A DNA stretch of 24,838 nucleotides. It comes from Priapulus caudatus (Eukaryota; Priapulida; Priapulimorpha; Priapulimorphida; Priapulidae). The notes below the pieces were generated by a model. It did not search any database. It was not told the DNA's origin and saw nothing but the letters and a program-made list of their open reading frames with translations. Positions within the stretch are counted from its first letter, which is position 1. Every line of letters starts with the position of its first letter. The DNA is taken from assembly GCF_000485595.1 (NCBI RefSeq), contig NW_014577269.1, positions 272,966 through 297,803 of the forward strand. The letters are read 5' to 3'. Of this stretch, positions 10,259 through 18,239 are shown in pieces. Position numbers and translations under genes: made by a program.

Positions 10259-10519
10259 CTGTAAAAAAACTTGCTTATAAGTTTTAAAACTTTTAAACCC
10301 GAATTTAATAAGCTCCTGGAATGTCACAATCTTTAACATTTCGCTAGTAACAGGGTTAGCCATTTTTAAGACTACGGTCTCTAATGTCGTTTGTAAGTTA
10401 CCACGAATATAAGTGTCAATATGATCATCTTTGAAACGCGCATACATTATGCGTGGTAGGGGTAGAGCGTCAGACGTTCTGACGTCCGTTTTCCTCTGCG
10501 TTGCTGCGTAGTGGTTCAT
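10259..10519 (-). CDS. Candidate coding exon of an unknown gene (frame possibly disturbed upstream)
   Basis: On the minus strand an ATG at 10519 opens 87 codons that end exactly at a good splice donor (TTACAG|GTAAAC, GT at 10258-10257), intron phase 0. The peptide looks soluble and protein-like, with segments such as ARFKDDHIDTYIRGNLQTT and FQELIKFGFKSFKTYKQVF. A second ATG lies upstream at 10553 in a better context (GTAATGG). It starts MADKAIVEFPSDEPLRSN in another frame and meets a stop after 27 codons. Either that is an upstream frame, or the two frames were once joined and an indel separates them. I do not recognise the family. A CCAAT/ATTGG cluster lies just upstream, which fits a promoter. 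No downstream exon was found. Seen: frame, donor, context. Inferred: that it is expressed. Confidence 0.35.
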
Positions 10520-10625
10520 CCGATGGAAACTCAACAATCGCTTTATCAGCCATTACATTTTCTTAATGTTATGTACACGTTATGTGTTATCGTCTGGTTT
10601 CCCCGCCGAGCTGTTACACCCCAAA

Positions 10626-10880
10626 AACAGATTGGTTGATTCAATTAATCTGGATGGTAGACATGTGTCCAACCAATCTCTTGGTCACAGCAACCAACCT
10701 AGTTTGATTACATTTTCAACCAATCTCAATTGGTTGAATACTAACCAACTTAAATTTGTCTGTTTAACCAATATATTGGTTATTCTATTATGTTTCATGG
10801 GATTAGTAAGAATGACCAATTACTTTGGTTGGAATAACTATTTTTACTAGTTGATGGTACCAGTTGGATTGGTCTGATAA
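10626..10880. promoter_or_regulatory. Cluster of CCAAT/ATTGG palindromes
   Basis: At least eight CCAAT or ATTGG pentamers plus several near matches (CCAACC, GGTTGG) lie within 255 bp in both orientations. Two form inverted pairs: CAACCAAT-CTCA-ATTGGTTG near 10721, and the perfect 16-bp palindrome AACCAATATATTGGTT near 10768. This is far above expectation. It could be an NF-Y-type promoter array for the minus-strand exon beside it, or a palindromic repeat element. The sequence alone does not decide. Confidence 0.5.
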
Positions 10881-10979
10881 ATGTAGTGCAGTTTGGTGCA
10901 TGTGTGTCTTGGATGAACTTTGTTTTCTGTCTGCAGAAATATGTACTTCAGAAATAAGTAAATGTTGTTCACACAAACA

Positions 10980-11268
10980 ACCTGTCTGTATATTGTATAT
11001 ATCGTCTGTATATTGTGCATAGTGACGACAGCATAGGCACAGTGACGACAGTGTAGGCACAGTGACGACAGAATAGGCACAGTGACGACAGCATAGGCAC
11101 AATGACGACAGTATATGCACAGTGACGACAGCTCAGGCACAGTGACGACAGTATAGGCCCAGTGACGACAGTATAGTCACAGTGACGACAGTGTAGGCAC
11201 AGTGACGACAGTGTATGCACAGTGACGACAGTATAGGCACAGTTACGACAGTGTAGGCACAGTGACGC
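10980..11268. repeat. 20-bp minisatellite, block 1 (about 12 copies)
   Basis: From about 11018 the unit is CAGTGACGACAGTATAGGCA, with variation mainly in the TATAG part (GCATAG, GTGTAG, GAATAG) and occasional GTTACG or GCTCAG. A short duplicated GTCTGTATATTG lead-in sits at 10984 and 11005. The Cys-rich minus-strand frames (LSSLCLYCRHCAY repeats) are direct translations of the unit. Confidence 0.97.
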
Positions 11269-11883
11269 AACTTCGACTCGTCAGTAGTCATCATTGCTGA
11301 CGTGGAGGTGCAGCTTCAGCCTCAACACGCGTGGTAGCTTTGGGGAGCTTCATCGAGTCATCATTGCTTCATCGAGTCATCTTTGAGCTTCCGCTACGAC
11401 GTGATCACGTGCACGTTTCGTGCGCCCTCTATGCTAAGCCACGATGGGCTAACGGTTTATAAGGGAGACCATATGCCCGTTGTCAAGCACTCAGTCAGAG
11501 TCACCCAGCCAGGGTAACTCAGCGATAGAGTCACTCGCCGCTACACTCACGCCAGAGTCCTCGATAGACTCGAGTCAACCAGAGAGGAAAGAAGAGGCAA
11601 GAAGCTCAAGACCACCGGCACCACGAACTACATAGCGTAAGACCATTGAACAATCATGTATGAGACTGGAACTTCGTAGATTGTATTGTGATTTCTGGTG
11701 CACAGTAAATGGGCTATTGTACATAGCCAAGTAGGCCTACTGCCTAAATCCGTGTTGCTGTTCTGTTTGTCGTTGTTGGTCACTACGGAACATGTCTGGC
11801 AGTCGACGTACACGACACGACGTGTCACCTCTGTGGGACGATCAAAGCCTGATCTACCACACGCCATGAGGGTAAACGTTACA
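11269..11883 (+). mobile_element. LTR-like or promoter-like segment splitting the minisatellite
   Basis: About 615 bp of unique DNA separates the two minisatellite blocks. It contains a TATA-like TTTATAAG at 11457-11464, followed by many GAGTCA/GTCACTC-type short motifs, no long coding frame, and an end reading GTTACA. Size, TATA position and lack of coding fit a solo LTR inserted in the array. I could not define a clean TG...CA pair with a target duplication, so this is a suggestion only. An alternative is ancestral unique sequence with flanking arrays that share a unit. Confidence 0.3.
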
Positions 11884-12303
11884 ATAGGCACAGTGACGAC
11901 AGCATAAGCACAGTGACAACAGTATATGCACAGTGACAACAGTATAAGCACAGTGACGACAGCAGAGGCACAGTGACAGCAGTATAGGCACAGTCACGAC
12001 AGCATAGGCACAGAGACGACAATATAGGCACAGTGACGACAGCATAGGCACGGTGACGACAGCATAGACACAGTGACGACAGTATAGGCACAGTGATGAC
12101 AGCATAGGCACAGTGACGACAGTATAGGCATAGTGACGACAGTATAGGCACAGTGACGACAGTGTAGGCACAGTGACAACAGTATAGGCACAGTGACGAC
12201 AGCATAGGCACAGTGACGATAATATAGGCACAGTGACGACAGTGTAGGCACAGTGATGACAGCATGGGCACAGTGACGACAGTAGAGGGAACAGTGACGA
12301 CAG
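11884..12303. repeat. 20-bp minisatellite, block 2 (about 21 copies)
   Basis: Same unit and phase family as the block at 11018-11268, with more point variants (GTGACAACAG, GTGATGACAG, GTCACGACAG). The unit contains no plus-strand gene. The Cys-rich minus frames of up to 189 codons are artefacts of a 20-bp unit, which cycles through all three frames every 60 bp. Confidence 0.97.
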
Positions 12304-12541
12304 CTGCGAGCTTGATTCGTAATTGTCTACCAAGCGTGGAAAAATACATGCCACGAAACGTTAGCGCTGCGCGATGGATTCGCAATTGAAGCGCGACCAG
12401 GTTCGCGCAACCACTAATTATATTATTATAGTCGATGTCAGAGAGCACGTGACCATGGATAGAGAGAGGGCGGTAAGGTCTGGTTAGAACAGGTGTAGCG
12501 AGTGAGCGATGAACTCTAAAATCGACCTATACACAATGGAT
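12304..12541. other. No gene seen
   Basis: Short unique stretch between the minisatellite and the TA repeat. It has no recognisable signal apart from a GAGCACGTGACC E-box-like motif near 12442. Confidence 0.4.
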
Positions 12542-12547
12542 TGATAT

Positions 12548-12595
<48 letters not shown>

Positions 12596-13034
12596 GAGTA
12601 GATAATAGGGAAGGAGTGTGACATCAATGAACAAGGGAAATTCGTCATTTACTAGCCTTATAATACCTACGATTTACTACGCGTAACTCATCCAACTTGA
12701 GCTCAAATCGTACACAGTACATTCGCCTAGCATCGTGCGAAATCGTTTCCTCGTTTACACAAGCAATCCGGAGATACAGACTAAAACGTACGACACGACT
12801 TTCTATTCTTTGGCCATCAACCCAAGTGAATTGCCCGCCTCTATTAAAACAAAGGGCAGCTATACAGACGCGCTGTTGCTGTGCTTGCTCATCGGAATGT
12901 GGAATGTGGCGGTGTGGCTCGCGGGAAGATTGCGTCGCTGCACGGCTACAGGCTACAGCATACAGGCTACAGTAGCACTCGCCCATTGCGTCTATGGTTT
13001 CATTGACGTCACACTCCTTCCCTATTATCTACTC

Positions 13035-13077
<43 letters not shown>
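12542..13077. mobile_element. Non-autonomous TIR element (12592-13038) nested in a TA repeat
   Basis: Left TIR 12592-12630 and right TIR 13000-13038 are 39 bp long with one mismatch. They start TCAGGAGTAGATAATAGGG and lie directly against TA dinucleotides on both sides. Flanking (TA)n runs at 12542-12591 and 13039-13077 may be one array split by the insertion, since TA is the target of Tc1/mariner-like elements. Internal DNA (369 bp) has open frames on both strands but none I recognise, and it holds a small CTACAGGCTACAG duplication near 12950. The call as a MITE rests on TIRs and size (447 bp). Confidence 0.85.
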
Positions 13078-13081
<4 letters not shown>

Positions 13082-13488
13082 AGTACCTATCCTAAGAAAC
13101 ACAAAATGAACCTAAGGAGAGTGAGCGGTATGTGGAAGAAAACAGGGCAGAGAAGGTGAAGCGACAAAACAAAAAATTCAATGGTGGTATGAAATATAAG
13201 CGGGTAGAGGGTGAAAGCCAACAGGGACTGCCACTATATATGGCGGGAGACAATTATTACCAAAAAGTGAAGGAGACATGGTAATACATACACGAAAGTA
13301 GAAAGCAAATTCTAGCGGGTGGAATACAAGCATCACTATGCGCCCGACAATACAACATCGGTAATCATCAGCGTGCTCAATATCCGTCGCAGCTGTACAT
13401 GTAGCCGCTGTTCTCAGAATTTTTGCGCCGATTCTCTCTGCAGCTCCGCAGTACTCCGCTTATTTACGTCGATATGTTTAAATATTAC
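13078..13488. other. No supported gene
   Basis: AT-rich, then increasingly CpG-rich from 13400. The plus frame at 13319-13552 is Cys/Ser/Arg-rich and overlaps the minus-strand exon candidate; I do not support it. Confidence 0.35.
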
Positions 13489-13546
13489 CTCTGGCGAAAC
13501 GGCCGACGGCACGCAACGCCGACGAATCTTTAGTCTGGCGCCGCAT
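13489..13546 (-). CDS. Weak candidate for a small first exon, unknown protein
   Basis: On the minus strand an ATG at 13546 (AGCGATGCG) opens 19 codons, beginning MRRQTKDSSALRAVGR, plus one base, and then a usable donor (CCAGAG|GTAATA, GT at 13488-13487; phase 1). The surrounding 200 bp is CpG-rich, as is the region upstream, and a Harbinger-type element lies 70 bp further upstream. The peptide is basic and Ala/Arg-rich and could be a targeting or nuclear sequence, but it is too short to classify. Chance occurrence is quite possible. Confidence 0.2.
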
Positions 13547-13618
13547 CGCTAAGTGCGAGGTCGCCGCAGCAGCAGCATAACGACGGCGATAAACGCGCAT
13601 AAAATGTCTACCGCGTTA

Positions 13619-14341
13619 AGGCCTATTTACACGATGCGTCCTAGACGTATGCCCAGGCCTTATCAGATTTTAGCATACGTCCTTGATGCAACGGTGAATC
13701 TGTTTACACGGTGAGTTTTGTTCGAACATCCAGGACAAGTAGTTCCAGGGCAGGCCGCCATGGGGAGAACACGTACACGACGGCTGAAGAAAATTGCCAT
13801 AGTGTCTCTTCTTGTGGCAGGAATTAAGAAAAAAATAGAATTTCGCATAGAAGGAGACGAGCTTGGGTAAGACATTGCATGGATCGCCAGGAGATACAAA
13901 CTTGGAGCGTATCATGCACTTTAAACAGAATTGAAGGAGGAAGAACCCGGAAGCTTCCGAAATTTTGTGAGAATGGACATGGACACTTTCCAAGAACTCC
14001 TTGAAAAGGTCACACCAATAATTCAACGCTCTATAACCAATTTGAGGGAACCACTTTCTGCTGCAGAACGTTTATCTGTGATCCACAGGGGATGCCATGC
14101 TGTCAACACTGTTGATCCCGAAGAGATTTAAGCACGTGACCCAATCTCACCCACCTGATTGGTCGGGTTCTTGCGTCCTGCTTACAATGTCGCAAGAAAT
14201 TAGAACATCCGTCTAGTGCATCCGATATCGCAGGGGTCATAAAATCGTGTCGTACCGCATAGTTTACACGGTGCGTTTTGGACGTATGCGTCTGACTGAT
14301 GCGACAGACGTACGTCTAGGACGCATCGTGTAAATAGGCCT
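13619..14341 (+). mobile_element. PIF/Harbinger-type element, 723 bp, internally deleted
   Basis: Perfect 31-bp TIRs (13619-13649 and 14311-14341, beginning AGGCCTATTTACACGATGCG) are flanked on both sides by TTA (13616-13618 and 14342-14344). A 3-bp TWA target duplication is the hallmark of PIF/Harbinger insertions. Subterminal variants of the TIR (TTTACACGGTGAGTTTTG near 13702, TTTACACGGTGCGTTTTG near 14264) let each end fold into its own imperfect hairpin. The interior holds only a piece of the transposase (separate entry). The perfect TIRs suggest a fairly recent insertion, mobilised in trans. Confidence 0.92.
13880..14131 (+). pseudogene. N-terminal fragment of a HARBI1-like transposase
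   Basis: In one plus frame, WIARRYKLGAYHAL is followed by an in-frame TAA (13922-13924), and then TELKEEEPGSFRNFVRMD and MDTFQELLEKVTPIIQRS run on, ending LREPLSAAERLSVI. This order (ARR..GAYHAL, EL..E.P..FRNF.RMD...F.ELL..V.P.I, R.P.S..ERL) is typical of the region before the DDE nuclease domain in HARBI1/PIF transposases. The match ends abruptly at SVI. The next 20 residues are unrelated, and the DDE_Tnp_4 catalytic domain is absent, so an internal deletion joined this piece to the 3' end of the element. It has no plausible start and cannot be functional. Confidence 0.85.
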
Positions 14342-14344
14342 TTA

Positions 14345-14602
14345 CACTTTGATAACGTTCACATTATTTTTCTATCCACACAGTTACTGCCGTGACATGA
14401 ACGGTATGACTGGCAAGGTTGCTTGAAATTAAAAATCAACAAGAAAATAATAATAATAATGGGAAAAACATATATATTCACGTTCATGTTCACATATATC
14501 TCTAGGTGTCCGTATATATTTACTACATAACATTCGTCTTCACATCACACGATGTCCAGTACTTACATAAACATACAGCACTGAAGACAATCAAGACCAC
14601 TG
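14345..14602. other. AT-rich DNA, nothing recognised
   Basis: Contains a short AAT microsatellite near 14446. No coding frame. Confidence 0.4.
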
Positions 14603-14985
14603 TGTAATATGTGGACTTGACGATCTGCAGCCCGGATATCCGCGCGAAGCGCGCCAACGCCGCCTCGCGGCCAAAACTAACACAGGATCGCTGCCCCACT
14701 CAAAAAGCTTTACATGTGCTCTTCGAGTAAGGGCTCAAGCCGTATTATCGGTCCCTTCAGCAGTTGTGGCCATTGCAAGGCGGCTTTGACTACCCAGGTA
14801 GGCGGACAGCTGCTCGAAATGATCGCACAAATTTTTTGGCTATTCGGCGCGCTTTGTTTCCTGTAAAAAACAGACGTTTAGTTCCCCCCCCCATCACTCT
14901 AAATCAGTGTACATCTGTCTACTAGATATTGCGTCCAATGGATGGCGGCACGAGTCTATGCACGAGTCTATATCCATATCATATT
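14603..14985 (+). mobile_element. Dispersed repeat family A, copy 1
   Basis: Shares ordered blocks with 16597-16960: GCAGCCCGGAT-CCGCGCGAAGCGCG (14627), GCAGTTGTGGCCATT (14761), TCGGCGCGCTTTGTTTCCTG (14845) and GCGTCCAATGGATGGCGGCA (14932). The spacing is similar in both copies, and the DNA between is strongly diverged. There is no coding frame in common. Ends are not defined, so the class (MITE, SINE or LTR piece) is open. Confidence 0.7.
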
Positions 14986-15039
14986 TGCCTACGACTTTGC
15001 TTGCACACCGGTCGGCGGGCTATATGCGGGTATAAGCTG

Positions 15040-15385
15040 CCGGTGTAATTCATTTCGCGCGCCCGCCACTTTGGCGCCGACGAGACGCTAATTGCAGTTT
15101 ACTTGTAAATAAATGTCAACGGATGAAGGGGGCAAAAACGCTACCTCTCAGCACACGCACGTGATCTGGCTAGCTTGGTTAGGTGCGTAGTGGGAATTCT
15201 CACGACCTGTGCGCGATAGGCTGTGACCCGGGGGGTGCATTCATTCTGCGGCGCGTCCACAACTACAGGCGTCACTGTTGGTTCGTGCGCGCACAACTAG
15301 CATGCGTTTCTGGTGGCGAGCGACGCAAGTATAGTGTTATATAGTGTATTATTTTCTATATAGTGGATTTTGCCCCTGCTCAAGT
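15040..15385 (+). promoter_or_regulatory. CpG-rich region upstream of the acylphosphatase-like exon
   Basis: GC-rich with many CpG (CGCGCGCCCGCC, GGCGCCGACGAGACGC, GCGGCGCGTCC). A small upstream frame starts at 15113 (MSTDEGGKNATSQH...) and a second at 15302. The 40 bp before the exon start are AT-rich (TATATAGTG near 15337 and 15358). Function as a 5' region is inferred from position. Confidence 0.3.
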
Positions 15386-15413
15386 ATGCCCTTAGTAAAT
15401 TATGAAGTATTCG
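15386..15413 (+). CDS. Probable first coding exon of an acylphosphatase gene (partial)
   Basis: An ATG with a purine at -3 (AAGTATGC) encodes MPLVNYEVF plus the first base of a Gly codon, then a consensus splice donor (TTCG|GTAAGT, GT at 15414-15415; phase 1). Animal acylphosphatases, small (about 100-residue) cytosolic enzymes that hydrolyse acyl phosphates, begin with a short leader and then a first strand of the form SVDYEVFG-[RK]-VQGV-[FC]-FR. The match VNYEVFG and the break right at this Gly fit that strand, with the rest expected in the next exon. The phosphate-binding loop, catalytic Arg and Asn would all be in later exons. I looked for a V-Q-G-V-F-F-R exon downstream and found none, so the next exon is diverged, beyond the right edge, or missing. 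Only ten residues support the name. It could be an orphan exon. Confidence 0.5.
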
Positions 15414-16460
15414 GTAAGTACGCCTATTCTTCCGTATGCATTCTTTCCGTGTCTTCATTAAATCACTCATCAACTCATGTCGCATTTTTTCAACTAGCTG
15501 TTAGCAGAACACATGGAAAGAAGACAGTTTATGAGGCATCGTACTAACAATACATTCTTACCATGTCTTAATTCTGCCATTATATGTTATAACTGTCATG
15601 TTGTATTTGTTAACAGTTAGTTTCAATTGTTTGCATGAACTATAGATCACTATATTTTAGGGAATTTCCTAATTTAACTGTAATTGCCCATCGTCGCAAT
15701 CAATTCTTACGATATGTTCATCATGCCACTCGACCATTATAAATCCTGTCTACACTGGAGTCTACTACATCGGCAATGCTAGGATTCTACGAACGACCGT
15801 GTTCACAACTTTGTCAATACTAGACAATAGTTCGATATGCCAGTATTACGTCACTTAATACCTCTAAAACTATACCCCTTCGCTCTGCCACACGCCTGTA
15901 CCAGGAGTTCTGTCATATAGAATGTGCGACACATCTGCTCGTAATTAAGCATGTTATACTATTGTCATACAAATTAGTGACTTAGCATATGAAGTTGTAT
16001 GTGGTAACTCTGACTTTGTAACACACTGTGTCACAATTGAACGATCGAGCGTGCAATGTCAACCATATACAGTTGTAACATATAATACAATATATTGCCA
16101 TGTCTTTGTAAGCGTTCATTATGACTACCATGGTCTCACTATGACACTCATTTACATTGGGGTGCTTGTTTTGCTATGCCTTCAATCGAACTTCTAACAC
16201 TACTATGACGACTAAGTATTGAAATCTACAGATTTCTAGATTTAATCGGTCATACAATGCTACATTTCCATAAGACCATAGACTTTTCTTATTCCTAATT
16301 TCAACGGCATTATTTCAGGCAAAATGGTACTCCTCTGCCTCTAATGTTTCTACGTTTTCCACCACACATTTCTTAAAACTATACTTCAAACTACAATAAA
16401 CAGAATTTGTTGGTGGAACAGTAAGCAATTTCCGATTAAATATTCCTCTACTTCGTTATA
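15414..16460. other. AT-rich, probably intronic; no gene seen
   Basis: About 1 kb without long frames. An acceptor-like site (ATTATTTCAG|GC at about 16318) would join in phase to the exon at 15386 but continues GKMVLLCL and stops, which does not match acylphosphatase. I treat it as chance. Confidence 0.4.
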
Positions 16461-16479
16461 CGCTATTCGCTGCCAAACT

Positions 16480-16562
16480 TAGGAACAGAGGAACAGAGGA
16501 ACAGACTGAGGAACAGATAGAGACAGCTGACAGAGGAACAGATAGAGGGAGGGGGAGAGAGA
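16480..16562. repeat. Short GAGGAACAG tandem repeat
   Basis: Several GAGGAACAGA units with interruptions, then a GA-rich run. The minus-strand Ser/Val/Leu frame across it is compositional. Confidence 0.85.
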
Positions 16563-16596
16563 GGCGCCGTTCAAATTTCGTAGCGTTCTCACTCAT

Positions 16597-16960
16597 GTGT
16601 ATAATATAATCTGGACAATTGGCAGCCCGGATCCGCGCGAAGCGCGAACAATGGCGCGTAGCGCACACTGAATCATATTCTGCACTGTTTCAAACACCTT
16701 CCTCAGTTCCCTTTGGGTATACAGACAAAGCCCTATAATCGCTCAATTGAGCAGTTGTGGCGATTCCACAACTCTTTAACTAGCCACGCGTAGCTAGAGA
16801 TTTCATACAAATGGTGGTAATTATTGGTTTGCTGCTCGGCGCGCGTCGTTTTTCTGTAGAAAACGAATTTGCCATTTTTGCTGTTTCATGCCCTGACATT
16901 ATTTTGCAAGTTATGGCGTCCCATAGATGGTGCAACGAGTCCATGTACATAGCATTTTCA
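16597..16960 (+). mobile_element. Dispersed repeat family A, copy 2
   Basis: Counterpart of 14603-14985: GCAGCCCGGATCCGCGCGAA (16622), GAGCAGTTGTGGCGATTC (16748), CTCGGCGCGCGTCGTTTTTC (16833) and GCGTCCCATAGATGGTGCAA (16917), followed by ACGAGTCCATGTACATAGCA. The two copies lie in direct orientation about 2 kb apart and flank the acylphosphatase-like exon. Confidence 0.7.
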
Positions 16961-17445
16961 AGTCGTTCTCTACACAACGCTCGGCTTACTCAGCTAGACT
17001 GCTGCCCAGTGGACAGTTCCACACGCTAGCGTGTAGCCAAAGATAGTTGGCTGAGTGAAGGTCGGTACCAGTCTAGCCTTGCAATCGTCACTGCCGCTTC
17101 AACTTCTCGTATCTATCTTGAAGAGACCAATGTGATGACAATATTTGCATGTGTATTGACAATATTTGGGATTATTACCTGCGCATTGTTTGTATATAGG
17201 TCAACATTTCTATTTACATGAATAAAGGCATATTATTTCCGCATGTATTATTTATAAAACCCAGCTTATGTATCCGCTGCAGCTGCCGCTCGTTACATGA
17301 AGGCGCTGACGCATAATAAAATACAATTCATAATAAAACTTCTACAACACAGTGTAGAAGTAGAAGGTGTTGACACTTTCATTGATATTTCCATTGAACT
17401 TCCAAAGAACAGCAGCTGAATGCAGCTGAGCTCTTTCATTGTATT
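16961..17445. other. No supported gene
   Basis: Contains a CTTCTAC...GTAGAAG small inverted repeat (17339-17360) and several AATAAA-like motifs. Short open frames have no recognisable homology. Confidence 0.35.
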
Positions 17446-17620
17446 CCCGCTAAAATTCTCGACTGTTCGCTGAGCGTTATGATCCGTGCGCTGGCCTATG
17501 CATTCGGCGCACGGATCCATAGCTGGCAGCGCTGCATACTGTCGTAGGATGTTCCCGCGGTGCGCTTCGGATCAACACCTTTCGGCAACGCTTCTCTAGT
17601 ATCCCGTCTCATCTGGTTAC
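17446..17620. mobile_element. Dispersed repeat family B, copy 1 (hairpin core)
   Basis: Begins CCCGCTAAAATTC and ends CATCTGG, matching 19738-19957 in order. Shared blocks are GACTGTTCGCTG, TGATCCGTGCGC-GGCC, GCACGGATC, GGCAGCGC, TTCGTAGGA-GTTCCCGCG, GGATCAACACCT and GCAACGCTTCTCT. The GATCCGTGCGC/GCGCACGGATC pair forms an imperfect hairpin. The copy at 19738 is longer by about 45 bp in the middle. Confidence 0.75.
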
Positions 17621-18090
17621 TGCGGCCATTAGGCATACTCGTCGTATATCCTGTGCACCTCTATAGCTAGACTAGTGGTGCCCCCGGACGGCCCGTCCTT
17701 GTAGAAACCGCAGGTTTCAGTTCATATTTGCAGCGGCACGCTCCACCTATTGGCCATTAAATACAAACAGGGAATTACATTATGGGATTCACTGGGAATT
17801 CGCTTAGTCTGAATTCGTGGGCAACAGTGACTGACTTGACACAGCGTTTGCTGGTAAGCATGTCATCGTAACATCGTTGAAAATTGTTGGCATCTAAAAG
17901 CGCACGAAAAACTATATTAAAACTGAAATAACCCTAATTACCTCAATGACTACGCCCACCGCATGCCCACTCACGATGTTTACTCGGTGACGATGCCCTC
18001 GCAAATCCCATTGGTTGATACAAATCACGTGCCTCAAACTCCTCAATGACGCCCCAGTGTTGTCAAGGCACATCCATAACGCAAAACCAC
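17621..18090. other. No gene seen
   Basis: Mixed sequence without convincing frames. A duplicated CCTCAATGAC occurs at about 17941 and 18040, inside related text mentioning ACGCCCAC/ACGCCCCA, a weak direct repeat. Confidence 0.35.
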
Positions 18091-18093
18091 AAT

Positions 18094-18165
18094 GCCTCGA
18101 TAGCTGAACGCTTAGAGCAGATACGACACTGCTGAAATGTCGTGGATCGAATCCCGTCTGTTTTT
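18094..18165 (+). ncRNA. tRNA-like head of a SINE (Pol III boxes A and B)
   Basis: TAGCTGAACGCTTAGAGC (from 18101) matches an A box and D-arm, and GGATCGAATCC (18144-18154) matches a B box and T-arm at normal tRNA spacing. An ACGACA/TGTCGT pair between them resembles an anticodon stem but with a 9-nt loop and no proper variable region. TTTTT at 18161-18165 could end Pol III transcription. The acceptor ends do not pair well. I read it as a tRNA-derived retroposon head and not a working tRNA gene. The SINE body, if any, is lost or is the T-rich stretch that follows. Confidence 0.55.
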
Positions 18166-18239
18166 AATTATTTTCTTGTTTTCTGTATTTTTCTGTTTAT
18201 CCATATTACGGTTGGTAGCAAGCAGATGCGTGATATTGT

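Noticed and set aside
11854-12448. Cys/Leu/Ser-rich repeat proteins on the minus strand (166-189 codons)
   Set aside because: The 20-bp minisatellite unit translated in all three frames; all frames are equally open and repeat LSSLCLYCRHCAY-type text.
12645-13109. Open frames on both strands inside the 39-bp-TIR element
   Set aside because: No recognisable transposase motif; one frame runs into the TA repeat (Ile-Tyr repeats) and the element is too short to encode a transposase.
16310-16350. Acceptor-like site that could continue the acylphosphatase-like exon in phase
   Set aside because: The continuation GKMVLLCL stops after eight residues and does not match the expected KVQGVFFR, so it is probably a chance AG after a T-rich stretch.
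18094-18165. A functional tRNA gene
   Set aside because: Anticodon loop size, missing variable region and unpaired acceptor arm argue against a working tRNA although the A and B boxes are good.
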